A DNA stretch of 64,000 nucleotides from Onchocerca volvulus (GCA_000499405.2 HG738143.1:124001-188000); one strand, 5' to 3'. Positions 25,080-38,851 are shown, counted from the first letter of the stretch. The notes: a model not told the origin generated them from the sequence alone. Made by a program: numbers and translations.

Positions 25080-27219
25080 TCATCCAAAACTAAGAAACTC
25101 TCGATTGAATGCATCATCATTAATGCCAGTTTTTTTGTTCAAATTCATCAAATTTCGTTCAAATGGTACCAATCGTTTACCAAAATTCATAAATTCCCTA
25201 TCGAAATCACTTTTCTTGCGTAATGATTCGGTAGGAGCATCGCCAGCTTTTATCATCATATCAGCGAAATTATCATCAACTGAACGTTTTCCAAAATTCA
25301 TGAAATCTCTCGAAAACTGAAAACAAATTATTTAAAAAAAAATAATAAAACTAATAATTGCAATTTAAATAATTAACAAAATTCATCAAATTTTATATTT
25401 TCAAATTAAAAAGAAAATTGAAAAAATTGTCATTTTTTAATTACAAAAAAAATTATTGTTTTTTTTTTTTTTTGGATTTAAATTAAATAAAGAAAAAATT
25501 TTCAACAAAAAATATTTTTTCAAACGTTTATTGCAAAATTTATTATTTTAATAATTAATATTCTGATGTTAATAGTATTATTTTAATTATCATAGAAGCC
25601 ACTCTTATTATTTTAATTATTTACATTCTAATCGATTTTTACTTTAATAATTGTTAAATTATTCCAGAATTAGTATTAGTTAATAGTTTAAAATGCAGAA
25701 TTTTTCATTTTTTTTTTTTTTAAATTAATTTTCTGCAAAAATTTTATTAATACTTTTGCAAAGTTCTAGTAAACTTAAATTCATAAAACATTTTTGCTTT
25801 TTGATTTCGATTTTTGATTTCAATATAAAATCTCATATTTGATAGATAATTTTTTTTTTTTTTTTGCGTAGCGCAAAAATATTTCAAACTACTGAATAAA
25901 CTGATTGATGCAAAAAAAAAAAAAATGAATATATTAAAATATTTCAAAAACAAATTTATTGCGAAAATTTTTTCGCTATTTTTCTCTGCGATTTTTTTTT
26001 TTTTTTTTTGGAAAATTAATAAAAAAAAAAAAACTATTATTAATTTTTTTTCTCGAAACTTTGTCAAAAAACTTTATCAAATTTGTCGAAAACTTTTCAA
26101 ATAAAAATTTTTATTAAATAATTTTACGGAAGTTTATTAAAAAAAAAAAAATACTATCAACTTTTTTTTTTCAGGATTTGTAATAAAAATATTATTAATT
26201 CCTTTCTTTTCAATATATTTGTGTTTTGCAAAAAATTTGCATATGCAATCATATATTCGATGAATGTAATCATATTAATTATTATTATTTTAATATCGAA
26301 ATTTAAAAGAAAAAAATTTATTTTTTTGACGAATAATTAAAAAATGAAAATATTTATTAATAAAAATAAATAATGAAAGAGAATGATAAAAAGAAAAAGA
26401 AAAAAAGAAAGAGGAAGAGAAAAAAAGAAAAAATTAAAAAAAAATTTATTACTTCGCCTCTTTTAGGTATAGCATAATCACCATCAAATTGTGATATTAT
26501 ATTTGGTGAACGTTTACCAAAATGCATAAAATCTCTTCCCAATCGATCGTTGTAATTAGCTGTAAATTAATTAATTAATTAGAAATAATTAAGATTTTCA
26601 ATAAGCGAACTAATTTGCTAATTTCTTTCATAAATTAAATTCACTATTTTGAAAAAAATGAATAATTTTATTGTAAGATTACAGAAAAAAAAATTAATAA
26701 ATAATTAGTAATTTAAGTAGAAAATTATATTAATTTCTAAAAATTAACAATAATTAAAAAATCAAAAAACTGAAAAAAAAAGCTTTTTTGAAATTCAAAT
26801 TTCAAAATAAAATTCAAAACCTAAATTACAACGTATTAAAAATTTTCAATAATTTCAAATTAATTCATCAATTATTTTAATGAAATTTGCATCGCAAAAA
26901 AAAAAAATGATTCGAATTATTTTGAAATAAGAGAATGTTTTTTGTTGTAAAAAAAATTTTTTACATTAGTTTAAAATAATTGGAATTCGAAAAAAGATTG
27001 AAATCACCAATGAATTAATTAGTGTAATGATTTAAAGAGAAATTGATACATTCCAATTTGAGTTTTAAATTTCATTTCAATTTTAATCTACGCTTTTTTT
27101 AAAATTTCATTTTTAATAATGATTTTCCAACTTTTTTTTCCAAGTTTATTACCATAATAATCCGATTGAACAGTAACAACGGCTGCTGCAACGACAAAAA
27201 AAACTGTTATAGTTTCCAT
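25080..27219 (-). CDS. nlp-13: NLP-13-like neuropeptide precursor (three exons)
   Basis: Exons on the minus strand: 27153-27219, 26453-26559 and 25080-25316. All joins are in phase; the product is 136 residues ending in TGA. Residues 1-19 are a signal peptide (METITVFFVVAAAVVTVQS). Dibasic KR/KK sites then release peptides ending in a shared core: RLGRDFMHFG, FSRDFMNFG and FDREFMNFG, each followed by KR; a variant FERNLMNLN followed by KK; and the C-terminal FNREFLSFG, whose final Gly is the last residue before the stop. Gly before the cleavage site is the donor for C-terminal amidation (established). The core (F/Y)xR(D/E)xMxF-G is that of nematode NLP-13 peptides (RDIMSFG, RPIMAFG type). The protein would be processed in dense-core vesicles of neurons and act on G-protein-coupled receptors. 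The ATG lies 20 bases past a strong acceptor (AG at 27241-27240), a likely spliced-leader site. The precursor role is near certain; the NLP-13 assignment is good but by motif only. Confidence 0.9.
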
Positions 27220-27242
27220 TGTAATGTTACCCTTCTCACCTG
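27220..27242 (-). promoter_or_regulatory. Probable trans-splice acceptor upstream of the NLP-13-like start
   Basis: On the minus strand a TTTTTTTTCAG acceptor is followed by 20 bases and the ATG. No coding exon is seen upstream, so spliced-leader addition or a 5' untranslated exon is inferred. Confidence 0.4.
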
Positions 27243-28109
27243 AAAAAAAAAATTTATTTTTTATAGAAAATTAAAATTAAATTTTAAAAAAAAATTTATA
27301 CGAAACGTGCAATATAAGAAAACAATTATAATATAAAGTTACGGAAGAAATTTTTGCAAAAATTGCAGAAAAAATATTTTACTAAAAGTAAATTTTGAAC
27401 TTATTTCGTATTTTTCTCATCAGTTGATAAATACACTTAAAAATTTTTTAACAAATAAAAAATTTTTGTCAATAAAATATTGGAAAAGTTTTTTGACTTA
27501 AATTATAAAAATTCAAATCATTGCAAATTTAATTCTGTATTTTAATCAAAATTTCAATATAAAATGATAATATATTCGAGCAATTATTTCATATTTTGAT
27601 CGTCTGTTTTTCTAATTTGTAATCAATAAAATATTTTGCATATTAAATAATTTTATCGATAAAATGTTGCGAAATTTTATAATATCAATTACGATGTTCA
27701 TATTATTAGAAATTAATGATCGAAAATAAATTTCCCTCCAAAAAAAAAAAAAAAGTGCAGAAAAAAATTAACAAAAATATAGCCCAAGAATTAGTCATTT
27801 CATCCCGCATGATAAGATCATCCAAAATTAATCAATGAATATAATTTTGGGGAATGATCGACAAAGAATTGGGGAGAATAGTCGAGTAGCAATTACATAA
27901 ATATGAATTTTTAATGCGAAATTTTATTAGCTAACTTATTTCATATTCAATTATCTTGAGAAAGAATCTAATTTAATGTTTAATTTGACGTCATTTATCA
28001 TCACGAATGATTCCAGTAATAAAATAAATTTTCCGGAAAAATACTACAAAAAGAAACAAATTTCTTGAGTTAATATTCCAACTGAAATAAATTTCATCTG
28101 AATATGAAT

Positions 28110-28510
28110 GAAATTTTTCTTTTTTTTTTTTTCCCTCCAAGTGATATCTAAAATATGAAACCTTTACAAATGATGTGAATTTCTCTTGAGTAAAAAAAAA
28201 AAAAAGAAAAAAAAAAGTTTTTGAATACTATTCGAGAATAAATTTTTCAATTTATATCTATAAATGGATCGCTATGTTCGAAATATTTATCTAAGAATAA
28301 ACTTTTTTTTTTTTTTTTTTTTTGCAAATGGTATAGATTTCTTTCAAGTTAGCAAAAAAAAAAAAAAAAAGTTTCCAAATTGATATTCGAGAATTGAATT
28401 TTTTTCGAATGATATTCGAGAACAAACATTTTTGGATAGTATGAATTTCTTTTTGGATAAGAATAAATTTTGAAATAACGACTCGAGAATGAATTTTTCC
28501 AACGACAACT
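28110..28510. repeat. Decayed repeat with ATATTCGAGAATNAATTTTT units
   Basis: The string TATTCGAGAA(T/C) followed by AAA/GAATTTTTNC recurs about five times with interspersed poly-T/poly-A runs and ATGAATTTCTTT segments. Period is irregular, about 60-110 bp. Confidence 0.5.
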
Positions 28511-29694
28511 ATTTTATTTGCAATTAAAATTTGCAACAAAAAAGCCATAAATTTTTAAACATCAGTAATCAGTGGTAAAAAATTTCAGAAAACAACTGCT
28601 TATCATTATCAGATATCACATTTGAATGATATGCTAAAATTTGTTAATTATCAAAACATACCCATAAAAATGTTGTTACAAATTTGCACTGAGATGAGTA
28701 AATTTCGGAAATGCGAAAAGTTTCAATGAATGAAACTTAATTTTTGTTGTGAAAAAATTAGCTAAAAGTGTATTTTAAATGTATTTTAAAGAGAAAAAGT
28801 TTCAATGCATATAACTTGCATGATAGTTTTGCATTTTATAAATTAAATTGAGCATATTTTTAAATGAATAAAAATTACACGCATACAATTTGCATAATAA
28901 AACATTGCAAGAAATTAAAAAGAAAAAAAAAAAACGGAACAATAAAAACCATAATAGTTTCCTTTATTAATAAATTAATTGCTAATTAAAAAATATTTTT
29001 AACATTTTTATAATTTTTATTAATTACTAAAATTAGCAACTTATATAAAAAACGAACGAATGATTTGTTTAATTTGTAAATTAACAGTAATAAAATGGTA
29101 AGATAAATAAAAGGAAGGCAATGTTTTGAAAAAAATTTTTGACAAAATAATATTAAAATATGAATATTTTAAAAATCGACAATTATGAGATAAGAAGTAG
29201 TTCAATTTTAAAATAGTTTTTTATTTCTTTTACTTTCCATATAGAATAGAAATAGGGATGGATATTTTTGGTGAATAAAATGATTAGCAAAATTTGAAAA
29301 CTTTTTTGGTAATATTTTAAAATATTTTTTCATAAAAATTTTTTAAGATTTGAAGGATTCAAATTTGAAATTGATAGCTACGAGATATGAGAGAAATGAA
29401 TGCATATTCATTTTAAATATTTAAAACTCAAGTAATTCAATAATATTATCAAAAACCAAAACACACACAAAAAAAATTTTATTTACGATCTTAACAAAAG
29501 GTAAAATTTTTCTTATTATAAAAAAAAAAATAATTTTTAATCGATTAAAAAAGTCGCATGAGTTTTTTAAACTAATGAATGGATTTGAAAGCACATACAT
29601 TGTCTTTTTCTTCCGATAATATAGTCAAATTTAATATTTACTTCATTTTTGATAGATATAATTTAATAAGTTTGTCGCGCTAAAGAAATTCGTA

Positions 29695-29734
29695 AATAAT
29701 ATGTTCATATTGTAAACAATATGAACATATTATT
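29695..29734. repeat. Perfect 19-bp inverted repeat with 2-nt centre
   Basis: The left arm AATAATATGTTCATATTGT (29695-29713) is the exact reverse complement of 29716-29734, separated by AA. Weaker symmetry (AAATTCGTA/TATGAATTT) extends each arm to about 30 bases. It could extrude as a cruciform or fold as a transcribed hairpin. No gene is adjacent. Confidence 0.9.
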
Positions 29735-30839
29735 TTCTATGAATTTTTGATTGAATACTTGAATGAAGGAAATTTTTATTTTTTGATAATTAATTTAAAG
29801 TGAAAAAAATTTCCACAAAAGGTTCCAAAATTTAACTATATGCCAAATGAGAAAAAATTTTGGTGGAAAAAAAAAGAAAATTGAATTTTTATTCAATTCT
29901 TTTGCTAGAAAAAAATTTAATACAATTAAAAACGAAATGAAAATTGTTTGAAAATTTAAATATCATGCCAGAAAAGTAGAAAATTTAGTCAAAAAACGAA
30001 TAATAGCTAAACAATTTTTATATCAAATTCCGGAAAAAAATGGAAAAAGAAATGAAAATGGATAAAATAGCTTTTTTAAGGATAAGTAATGAAAAAAAAA
30101 ATTCTTGAAAGAATTAAGTCATCAAACCTTCGTATTTATAATCTTCACTGAATAAATCATTAAAAATATATATGAAATTTTAGGAGTAGAAATTTCAATT
30201 TAAAGTATAGAAAATAGAATAAATTTATTAATATATGTTTAAATAAGATTTTTATTGAATTATTTATTTGTATTATTTACTCATATATTTCTAATTTTTT
30301 GGTGAAAATTGGGAAGGACGAGAGGAAAGGACGTTAGAAAAATAACTTGACAATGAAATAAAATTGAGAGATATTTCTTTATAAACAGAATTTGTTGATG
30401 AATTTTATCAAAATTATTAGCTTGAATAAATATTCGCGATGTAATATATGCATATATTAGATTTAGTGCCTTCGAGAATATTTATCACAATTTAAACTTG
30501 AAAATTGAAATATCGGTGTCGTTTATTTAGATCATTTAATTAAGTATTTGAGGTTCACTGCAATCAAATATTTAAACTGCTGAATTATTCAATTGAATCA
30601 TTAAAACATTAAAAAAAAAAAGAAACGAAAAAAATAATTTTTTGTCGTTTTTTTAAAAAAAAAAATCTAAATGATGTGTTTTGTGTTTTATGTTGATAGA
30701 TTGTTATGTTATTTTTTTTTAATATTAAAAAAAAAAAAAGAAAGAAAAATAAGTTTAAAGGAAAAGAAAATAAAAATCGATTTTGTTAAATTTATTTGGA
30801 ATCAGTAAATTAAGCATTTTGGATTAATCGAATTGCATG

Positions 30840-31310
30840 GCTCATCATTCCACAACGCCAGTTTAGCTTATCAAAAAGTAGTCCATTTAGAGCACACATT
30901 CAATGTCTACGTTTTATTCAAGCAAAAGAGATGTTAAACTCATTGAAAATTTCTGTGAACATGTTGAAGGCGTTTTCGTCGCAAAATTCCTTCAATCATT
31001 CGCTTTACCGAATTTAACAGCTTCATTGCGTACTAAAGCTATAATGGAGGGTCAGAAAGAATCACTACTAGATTGTTCGATTAGTCTTTTCGCTTCTCCT
31101 TTAAAGTCAAACCTTCGATTTGCACGTCCGAATCATTTCGCATGAACCGATTCGCACGTAAGAATCGCTTCGGACGACGGATTTGCACGTTCGGATCGTA
31201 AGATCACTAAAGTTTCCTTTAGCTTCATCCTGCTCAGATATAATTTTACCAACTTTCATGTTTCCAGTATAATTTGGCAACAGCTTCATCACATCATTAT
31301 CAAAATGCGA
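30840..31310. pseudogene. Less AT-rich island with weak coding character, unrecognised
   Basis: Composition shifts clearly towards GC. On the plus strand 30903-31145 encodes 80 residues (MSTFYSSKRDVKLIENFCEH... to ...FARPNHFA); on the minus strand 31107-31292 encodes 61 residues (MMKLLPNYTGNMKVGKII...). The middle, 31110-31200, is a short repeat of three units built on GATT(T/C)GCACGT(C/T/A)(C/A)G(A)AT. Neither frame matches a family I recognise, neither has a splice context, and stops surround both. The likeliest reading is a relic of an unidentified transposon or retrocopied gene. Confidence 0.3.
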
Positions 31311-34300
31311 TAAAATTGAAATTTATCGATCACTAATTGATATATTTCATTCCATAAGGTAGTTTATGTTATGCTACAAAAAAATAGTAACAAATTGAAG
31401 CACTTTTAGGCTAATTCTAATCTTTAAAAAATTTCGATAAAAGAATTTGCAAAAAAAAAAAAAAGCAAAAAAAAAGATATCAAATACTAATTTTTATAAT
31501 GCAATATGATATTTAAATGCAATAATGGATATTTTATATTTTAATCATAGAATTAAATTTTACTTCTTTTATTTTACAAGTATCTCATAACTTTTTTGCT
31601 AAAAATTTTTCCTTATCAACGAAAATTTTAATTTTTAAAATGATGATAATAATAGTAATATTAGAATTGAATAGAAGAAGTCAACGATTCACAAGTCGAA
31701 ATTATCACCCACAATTTTATCCTTTTCACTGTCCTAATTTCCAAGTATTAATCATTATTATTATTATTATTATCATCATCTTTACTATCATAATCATCAT
31801 CGTCACCTTATTACAATTATTAGCATCATCATCGTCGTCATCTTATAACAAGGATGAAAATCTATTTAAGATTATTCAAATGATTAATTTCACAATCAGC
31901 TGCATTATGATTATCAACTTTTTTTTTTTTTGTTAATGGGGAGAAAAAAATTGTATCATTTTTTACTCCTACGTTTTAGTTATTAATAGCGAAAAAATCA
32001 TTACTATTATTGAAAAAAATTTTAAAAATTATCAGAAATCAATTTAAAGAAATTAATAATTTGTTAAAATAAAAATTAAATAAAAAAAGAAAATCGCATA
32101 AAAACGAATAAACGTATTTGTTGAACCATTTAATTACTAATAAGTAACAAAAAGGACGGAAAATAAAGGCAGAAAATCGAATTGTATTTCAATTTTTATT
32201 TGGTATTTAATGAATTTTAAATATCAAAAGATTTATTCTCCATATGAAGTGATAAAAATTGTTTAAAGATATTTAGGGACAAGAGAATATCGGAAAAGAC
32301 TTACAAATTACAATTTGATTCCTCATTTAAATGCATATATATATATATGTAATTAAACAAAATATAAAAAAACTATATCGGATTAATTAAAGGAAATTTT
32401 GGAAATGAAAATTTTTTTGTTCGAAAATCGTAAATTTAAATGAATTTTCGTTGGAATTTTTTGACAATTGTTCATTTTTCTTTTTTTTTGTTATTTTTTT
32501 TTTTTTTTACGAAATAAAACAAATTTTACCGATATAATTTGATTCAATTTCAATACTGAGTGCAATGTCATGTCTAAACTTTAATTACCATAATAACATG
32601 ATTGATTTTTTCATTTCTCTTATTTGTTCGGTTAATTTTTCATGTTCATGCCTATTTGAAAAGTATGAAAATGATATTAGAATAAAACTGGAAATTTCTG
32701 GATAAAATTAGGAATAATAAAGATTTTCATGAAAAGATTATTTTTATGAAATATCTGATGAAAATTTAGAAATACTCAAATAATGTACAATGTAAAAGCA
32801 TTTGCAGTTTAATACTTCAAATGTTACAATGTTGTGAATTTTCATTTACGAATTTATTTTTCCAAATTTTTTTATTTTTTGAATCTTATATTTCAAATTT
32901 TTAAAAAATTATTAAGTAAAATATATTCTTAATAATGATAAGAAGAAATGATTATTCGTTCCTGCGTTCTTCGTGTGAATTTATATAATTAATTGAGAAT
33001 TGCGAATTTTTTTTTTTTTTTTTTTTAGCTGAAAAGTCATCATTGAAAGATTCGAAAGGAAATTCAACTTAAAATTCGAATTTCGATATAATTGTTTTGG
33101 TTTTTTCTTTTATTATTTTTCCAATCAAATCATATGCATGCAAATATTAATCAAACTTAATTATTAATATATATTTTAAATAATATAGTTCAATAATTCG
33201 GAAATGACCATTTTTTCAGGTAATTTTTACCTGCTCATGTAATAATATAATTGTTAAAGTCCTTTCCTTGAAATCCATAATAAAATTTCAAATAATTTTT
33301 TTTTTTCTAACAAACAGCTTTAATAAATAATATAGCTCAGAAATTTTACGCTATTTAATCATAAATAATTGAAATTAAACGGTGAAAGTTGAATTTTACT
33401 CATTTATATTCGATTTTCAGTTAAAAATTGAAATTTTTTCTTGTTAAAAAATTCTAGTTATAATTTTTCTTTTTCAAGTGCGATTTTCAAAAAAAAAAAA
33501 AAAAAAAAAAAAAAAGAAAGAAATTAATTCGCTGACATTTGTTTATTAATCTGAAATTAACTCATTGTTATTTATTTATTAATTAATCTAAATTAGGATT
33601 ATAGGTATTATATGCATATACTTTGATCAATCTCTATAACTTAAAGATTGCATCAGTTATTCGATGATATTTCAATTAATTTTAATTTTTATATTACATT
33701 TGATCATAAAATTACTTTCCTGACTAAAAATTGTCACATTTAATTAACCTATCGATTCCTAATTAAGGATTGTCCCATTTAGTTGACAAATTAGTATTAA
33801 ATAATTGACGTCATAGGACAAAATTCTATTATAATTAGCCTGTAATTTAATTTTATTAACCCGGTAAAATTTCTATAAAAATTAAAAAATACAATTTAAT
33901 GTTGAATCATAATGGCTTAAATATCCAAATTAGATCATACAAAATTTCCAAAATTTATTTTATTACAAATTTTGTTAATTAGTTTGATTTTTTTTTAAAA
34001 AAAAAAGAGGCAGATTTGTGTTTTTTTTTTTGGAAAATTGATAATTAATTAGTTAATTTTTGAAAATTTGAATTAAAATAATTAATATTATATCAAAATT
34101 TTTTTTTCTCCTATTTCTCTTCAATATTAATATTCACAAAAACGCTTCTTGTTCTAGAATTGCACTCTTCTTTTTTTTTTCGCTTGAACTGACAATGAAA
34201 ATTTAGTCATTAATGAAAATGAAAGCTATAAATTTACAATTTATTGAATAAAAAAATAAAAAATAAAATTAGAAAGACTTCCTTTTTCTTTATTGTACCA

Positions 34301-35282
34301 AAACTTAATCAACGATTAATTAAAATCATTAAAAATCAAGAAAAAAGTGATATTTGTTGCGTTATAAAAATAACAAGCAGACTTTTAATGCCATAAAATT
34401 AAATTTGAATTTGCATGAAAAAAATGAGGATGGAATTAATTTTGAAAATGTTGCAGAAATTAAAAATACAAATTATTTTCTTTTCATTTTTCTAATTTTT
34501 TTTCTTCGTTTTTTCCGTTTTTTTTTTTTTTTTTTTTGCAACGATAAAACGAATATTTAAAGAAACGGAAAAAAAAAAAAAACAGAACAAAAGAAAAATC
34601 ATTGTTATTACAGCTTGCAACTATAAATGAAATATTTCTATTCAAATTTTTTCATCATTAAACTTGCAAAAAAAAAAAAAAAATTTAAAAAGGAATTTGA
34701 AAAAAAAAAAAAGAAAGTCACGTAATATAATATTGTACAATTAGCTATGAATATATATTCTTAATTTAAATATTTTAATTGCTAGGATTTCAAAGAAAAG
34801 GAAAAATTTAAAAAAGGAAATTTGAAAAAAAAAAAAAAAAAAAAGGAAAGGACATGTAAAATTATCAAGTTTATATTTCATTTTCATCCATTCGAGAATA
34901 AGAAGTGTAAAATTTGAAAGTGATATAATCTTCCATTTTTTTTTTTTCCTTCTTACTCAATGTCATTTGCATCTCATTTAGATTTTTTTTTTTTTTTTTT
35001 ATTTTCCTTTTTCTTCAATTTTTTTTCTTTTTTCCTTTTCTTTTGATTTAAAAAAAAAAAAAAAAAAATACGAATGACGATAAAAATTGTTTTTTCCAAT
35101 GATTTTTGCCAATTGAAAAGTACTGCGTAAAAAAAACTAAAATATTTGTTTATAAAAGAAAAAAAACCTTCTTTTTATTCTTCAAAAATTATAAATATCT
35201 CTTAGATAATTAAAAATATATATTTGCTATTTTTATTGCCATTATTATTCGATAAGACTTTTTTTTTTTTTCATTTTATTCA

Positions 35283-35489
35283 TTTTGCTACCGTATGTTT
35301 TCATCGCTATCTAAGAAAAAAAAGTTTTTTTTTTTTTACCAGTCTTAAAATAAAATTTTCATGATAATAACTAAATGATACTGTTAAATTGATTTAATAA
35401 AAAATGAGAAATATAGTCTTAAACAAGTGAAAACATAACATACTGTAGCTGTGAAAACATACGGTAGCAGTGAGCGTACGGTAGCAAAA
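35283..35489. mobile_element. Small foldback (MITE-like) element, 207 bp
   Basis: The left end TTTTGCTACCGTA (35283-35295) is the exact inverse of the right end TACGGTAGCAAAA (35477-35489). Symmetry continues inward as TGTTTTCAT versus GTGAAAACA, with the TACGGTAGC motif duplicated inside the right arm. The interior is AT-rich and noncoding. A TATGGTAGCAAAA string at about 16488-16500 may be a broken relative. No clear target-site duplication. Confidence 0.5.
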
Positions 35490-36859
35490 TAGATAAATTA
35501 CTGTTAAAGGTTAAATTTGATTAGATATTATCAAAATATACATGCTTCAAAATCGATAAGCTTATTATGAAAAGGTCAAAAGAAACGGAATATTATCAAG
35601 AGGTCAAAATCGTCAAAATTTTAATAATTAAAATGAAATGAAATTTTGGTATTATTGTGTAATATCATAATTTGACACAGTTGATAGATGAATTTCCGGG
35701 ATGGTTCCATGGATAAGATTAAAATCATACAACCGTAATATCGAAACCATCGGATATTTCTGATAATTCAGATGATAATCTGATATGGCTTAATTTATAA
35801 AGAATTAAACTTAGTCAATATGCTGTATAATTTAGATTGTATAAAAATTTAGCTGAAATTATCTACTCGACATTTTTTTCAAAAATGAATTTTTAAACTA
35901 AATTTGCGTAATTTTACAAAAAAAAAAAAAAAAAAGGAAAATTTAAAACATTCCAAATATGTAACTAGAAAAGATAAGAGTCATGGTAAACATTCGTTCG
36001 ACTTTTTAACAAAATGTTTAATGATTTGAAGCTCTTTTGTTTTTTCCTGTCTTGCACAAACTTAATTATAGGAATCTTTTCTGCGTTTTTTTCAAAATCT
36101 AACCTTAAATCAAATTTCTATCATCTTATAAAAAAAAAAAAACATTTAAACATTCAAAAAAAAAAAAAAAGAAAAAAATTCAAGTTAAAAAAAAGAATCA
36201 GAAAGACATTCGTTAAACTTTTAAAAGAAATGTTTAATGATTCGAAATCTTTTCGTTTTATTTATTTTTTCGAAAAAAAAAACTGGCGAAAAAATTGGAA
36301 AATCATCTAAAATACCGGAAATAAGTACATAAAAACTATTAGTTGGAATTAAACACGAATTCGAATAAAATGATTTTGATTAATTTGAAATCATTTTGCA
36401 CTAGTAATTTTCCAAATAAAATAAAAGCATGTTTTAATCAAAATATATATATATGTTTTCTTTTTTTCCATTGGCATGCAAACATTAATTTACTTGTTTT
36501 TACGATTAAATTGAATATTTTTACTTAAAAAAAAAAAAATTTATTTCCAAATTTTTTCAATTCAATGTTTTATAATATTCATCTTAATTTAGTGTTTAAA
36601 ATTATTTCTGTGAAAGTTTGCAAAAATAAGATGATTGTTTTTTCGTCTTTTTTCAGTTTTCTTAGAAATAATTCCAAGAAATAAAAGTCATTTTTTTTTT
36701 TTAAACTAATTGAATAATTTTCGAAATTCATTCTTTTATCGACCAGAAGAAAGATCATAGATAAAAATAAATGAAAACGAGTATCTTCATAAATTGTTTT
36801 GAAATTTTTTTAAATTATAATTTACAAAATGGAAATATGAAACGGTAATTTAAGAAAAA

Positions 36860-37080
36860 TGGTCACAAGCGCAGAGATGATGGATGGAAATGGTCATTTG
36901 AGAACAAAGATCACAAATGATCGCAATCATATACATTGAAGTAAGGATCACAAATGGTCAAAATCGCAAAAACTATGATTAGAACAAAGATCACAAATGA
37001 TTGAAACAAAGATCACAAATGATCACAATCACTCAGGTGAAGATCACAAATGGTGATAATTTCAAAAAAATAAAAAGACA
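36860..37080. repeat. Minisatellite built on GATCACAAATGRTC
   Basis: At least six imperfect copies of (AAA)GATCACAAATG(A/G)TC(G/A)(C/A)AATC, spaced irregularly at about 20-40 bp. Noncoding. Confidence 0.8.
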
Positions 37081-38851
37081 ATGGTGATAATCAGATTGAA
37101 ATGATGAATGATATTAAAATAGAATACAAAAATCATCCATTTAATTGATCGAAAAAATTTGACAGAAGGAAAGCGTCTCATAATTTTTTCTCCTCTAATT
37201 TAATTTGCAATAATTAGTATTAAAATTTTGATATCTCATTTTTTTTTTTTTTTTTTGCTTAAAGAATAGTTCATATCAAGGATTAGCATTAATTAAAATT
37301 AACCTAATTAAGATCAATACTTCATTTTTCATAAGCAAAAATTTGGATAAAGTATCTTCCAGAATGGTTTTTTTTTTACTTCTATCTTTTTAGTACAAAT
37401 GTACGTATAATTTTTAGTATTCACGTACGTATACTTGCTGAAATTATTTAAATTAAAAGAAAAATTTTTTTTTTAATTTAGAAAATTGTTATAAACTTAA
37501 TTCAAAAATAAAATATTTAATATTTATTAATCCATCTCTTTAACTTTCTCATAATACTATTAATTATTTTCATTAATTTTCAATTCTTTGCAGCTTAAAG
37601 ATCACTTTTCATATTCGTAAATAATTGAATTATTGCACAGTATATCAAATTTCAAAATAGCAATAAAAAATATATTGCAAAAAGTTCGATTATTCAGCAA
37701 ATTTTCTTGAATTTGGTACGCTTGATTCTTATTTAAATGCTATTTTTCAAAAAAAAAAAAAAAAGGGATTCAAAAAATAATAAAATTTTGGAATTCAAAA
37801 TGGAAAATTTTAAATTTCTGATTTCAATCAGAAAAAGATTAAGTTTAATGCAAATTTTTTTGCATTGAACAATAAAATCTTTTAGTTATCACGAATTTCA
37901 ATTTCTTCACTTATTTTTTTTTTTTTTTAAACCATTTCTTTGGAAATTATTTCATCAATGAACAAATTTTTACAATACTTTATTTTCATCTTTTTCTATG
38001 ATTCTTTGACAACAAAGATTTTTAACTTGTTAAAATCGATAATTGATGCAGGCTTTTTTTTTCCGCTACAGTTTGTAATCTATTGAAAAATGATACGTTT
38101 AAATATGTGATGTATCAATGATGTTTAATGAAATTGAAAAAGACTTTTAAGGCTCGAATAAATTTTACAATTCAGGAAACAAAATAATCTTATTACAATA
38201 TAAAATGTTTCTAGCTAAGTAATGGAACTTTTAAAGCTCGAATAATGAATTTTTTCATTCCGAGAACAAAAAATAATCTAATTACAGTATAAAATAAACC
38301 AGTTTATTTACCATATTTCTAGCTGATGTACAACATTTTTTTCATCCATACCATAAATTAATTTAATTCAATAAATCCAGTTTAAATACCGAAAGATTCA
38401 ATTTATCTGTTAGCTTCAAATACCAAATGAAATTTGAATAAATTGTAAGTACTTGTATTTAATTATTTAATTAATTTTTTTTATCGTATATCATAGAACA
38501 GATAATAAAATTGAACATGTAATAATCTTATTCTTACAATTTGTAAAATACTTTTATGAAATTTCCTACGCTATACATTATTCTATCTTCTGCTAAATTC
38601 TTACCATATCAAAACATACAAAAAACTAAATTTTTATGACGAATTTCAATGAAGTTTGTTTATTTTTAAAATTTTTTTCAGTTTCAATCATAATTATGTG
38701 AATATGTCAAATTGTTTTTCGAAATTGAAATGTTAGATTTTTAAGAAGAACATTTAATTAACACGCAAAAAGTTATACGTCAGTTTGTTCATTTGAGAAA
38801 ATTATATAGGTTGTACATGCTAATGTCATTCTATGAAGAATTTTTATCATC

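Larger units (their letters stand above)
27243..38851. other. Intergenic region upstream of the NLP-13-like gene
   Basis: About 11.6 kb of AT-rich DNA. It contains a decayed repeat at 28110-28510, a perfect palindrome at 29695-29734, a less AT-rich island with two weak open frames at 30840-31300, a small foldback element at 35283-35489 and a GATCACAAATG minisatellite at 36860-37080. Apart from these I see only homopolymer runs and simple sequence. Regulatory DNA for the NLP-13-like gene is probably in its right-hand-side flank but no element can be named. Confidence 0.5.

Noticed and set aside
25105..25320. 71-codon plus-strand frame opposite the NLP-13-like exon 3
   Set aside because: Shadow of the real minus-strand exon, which has a full set of peptide and cleavage motifs and splice phase.
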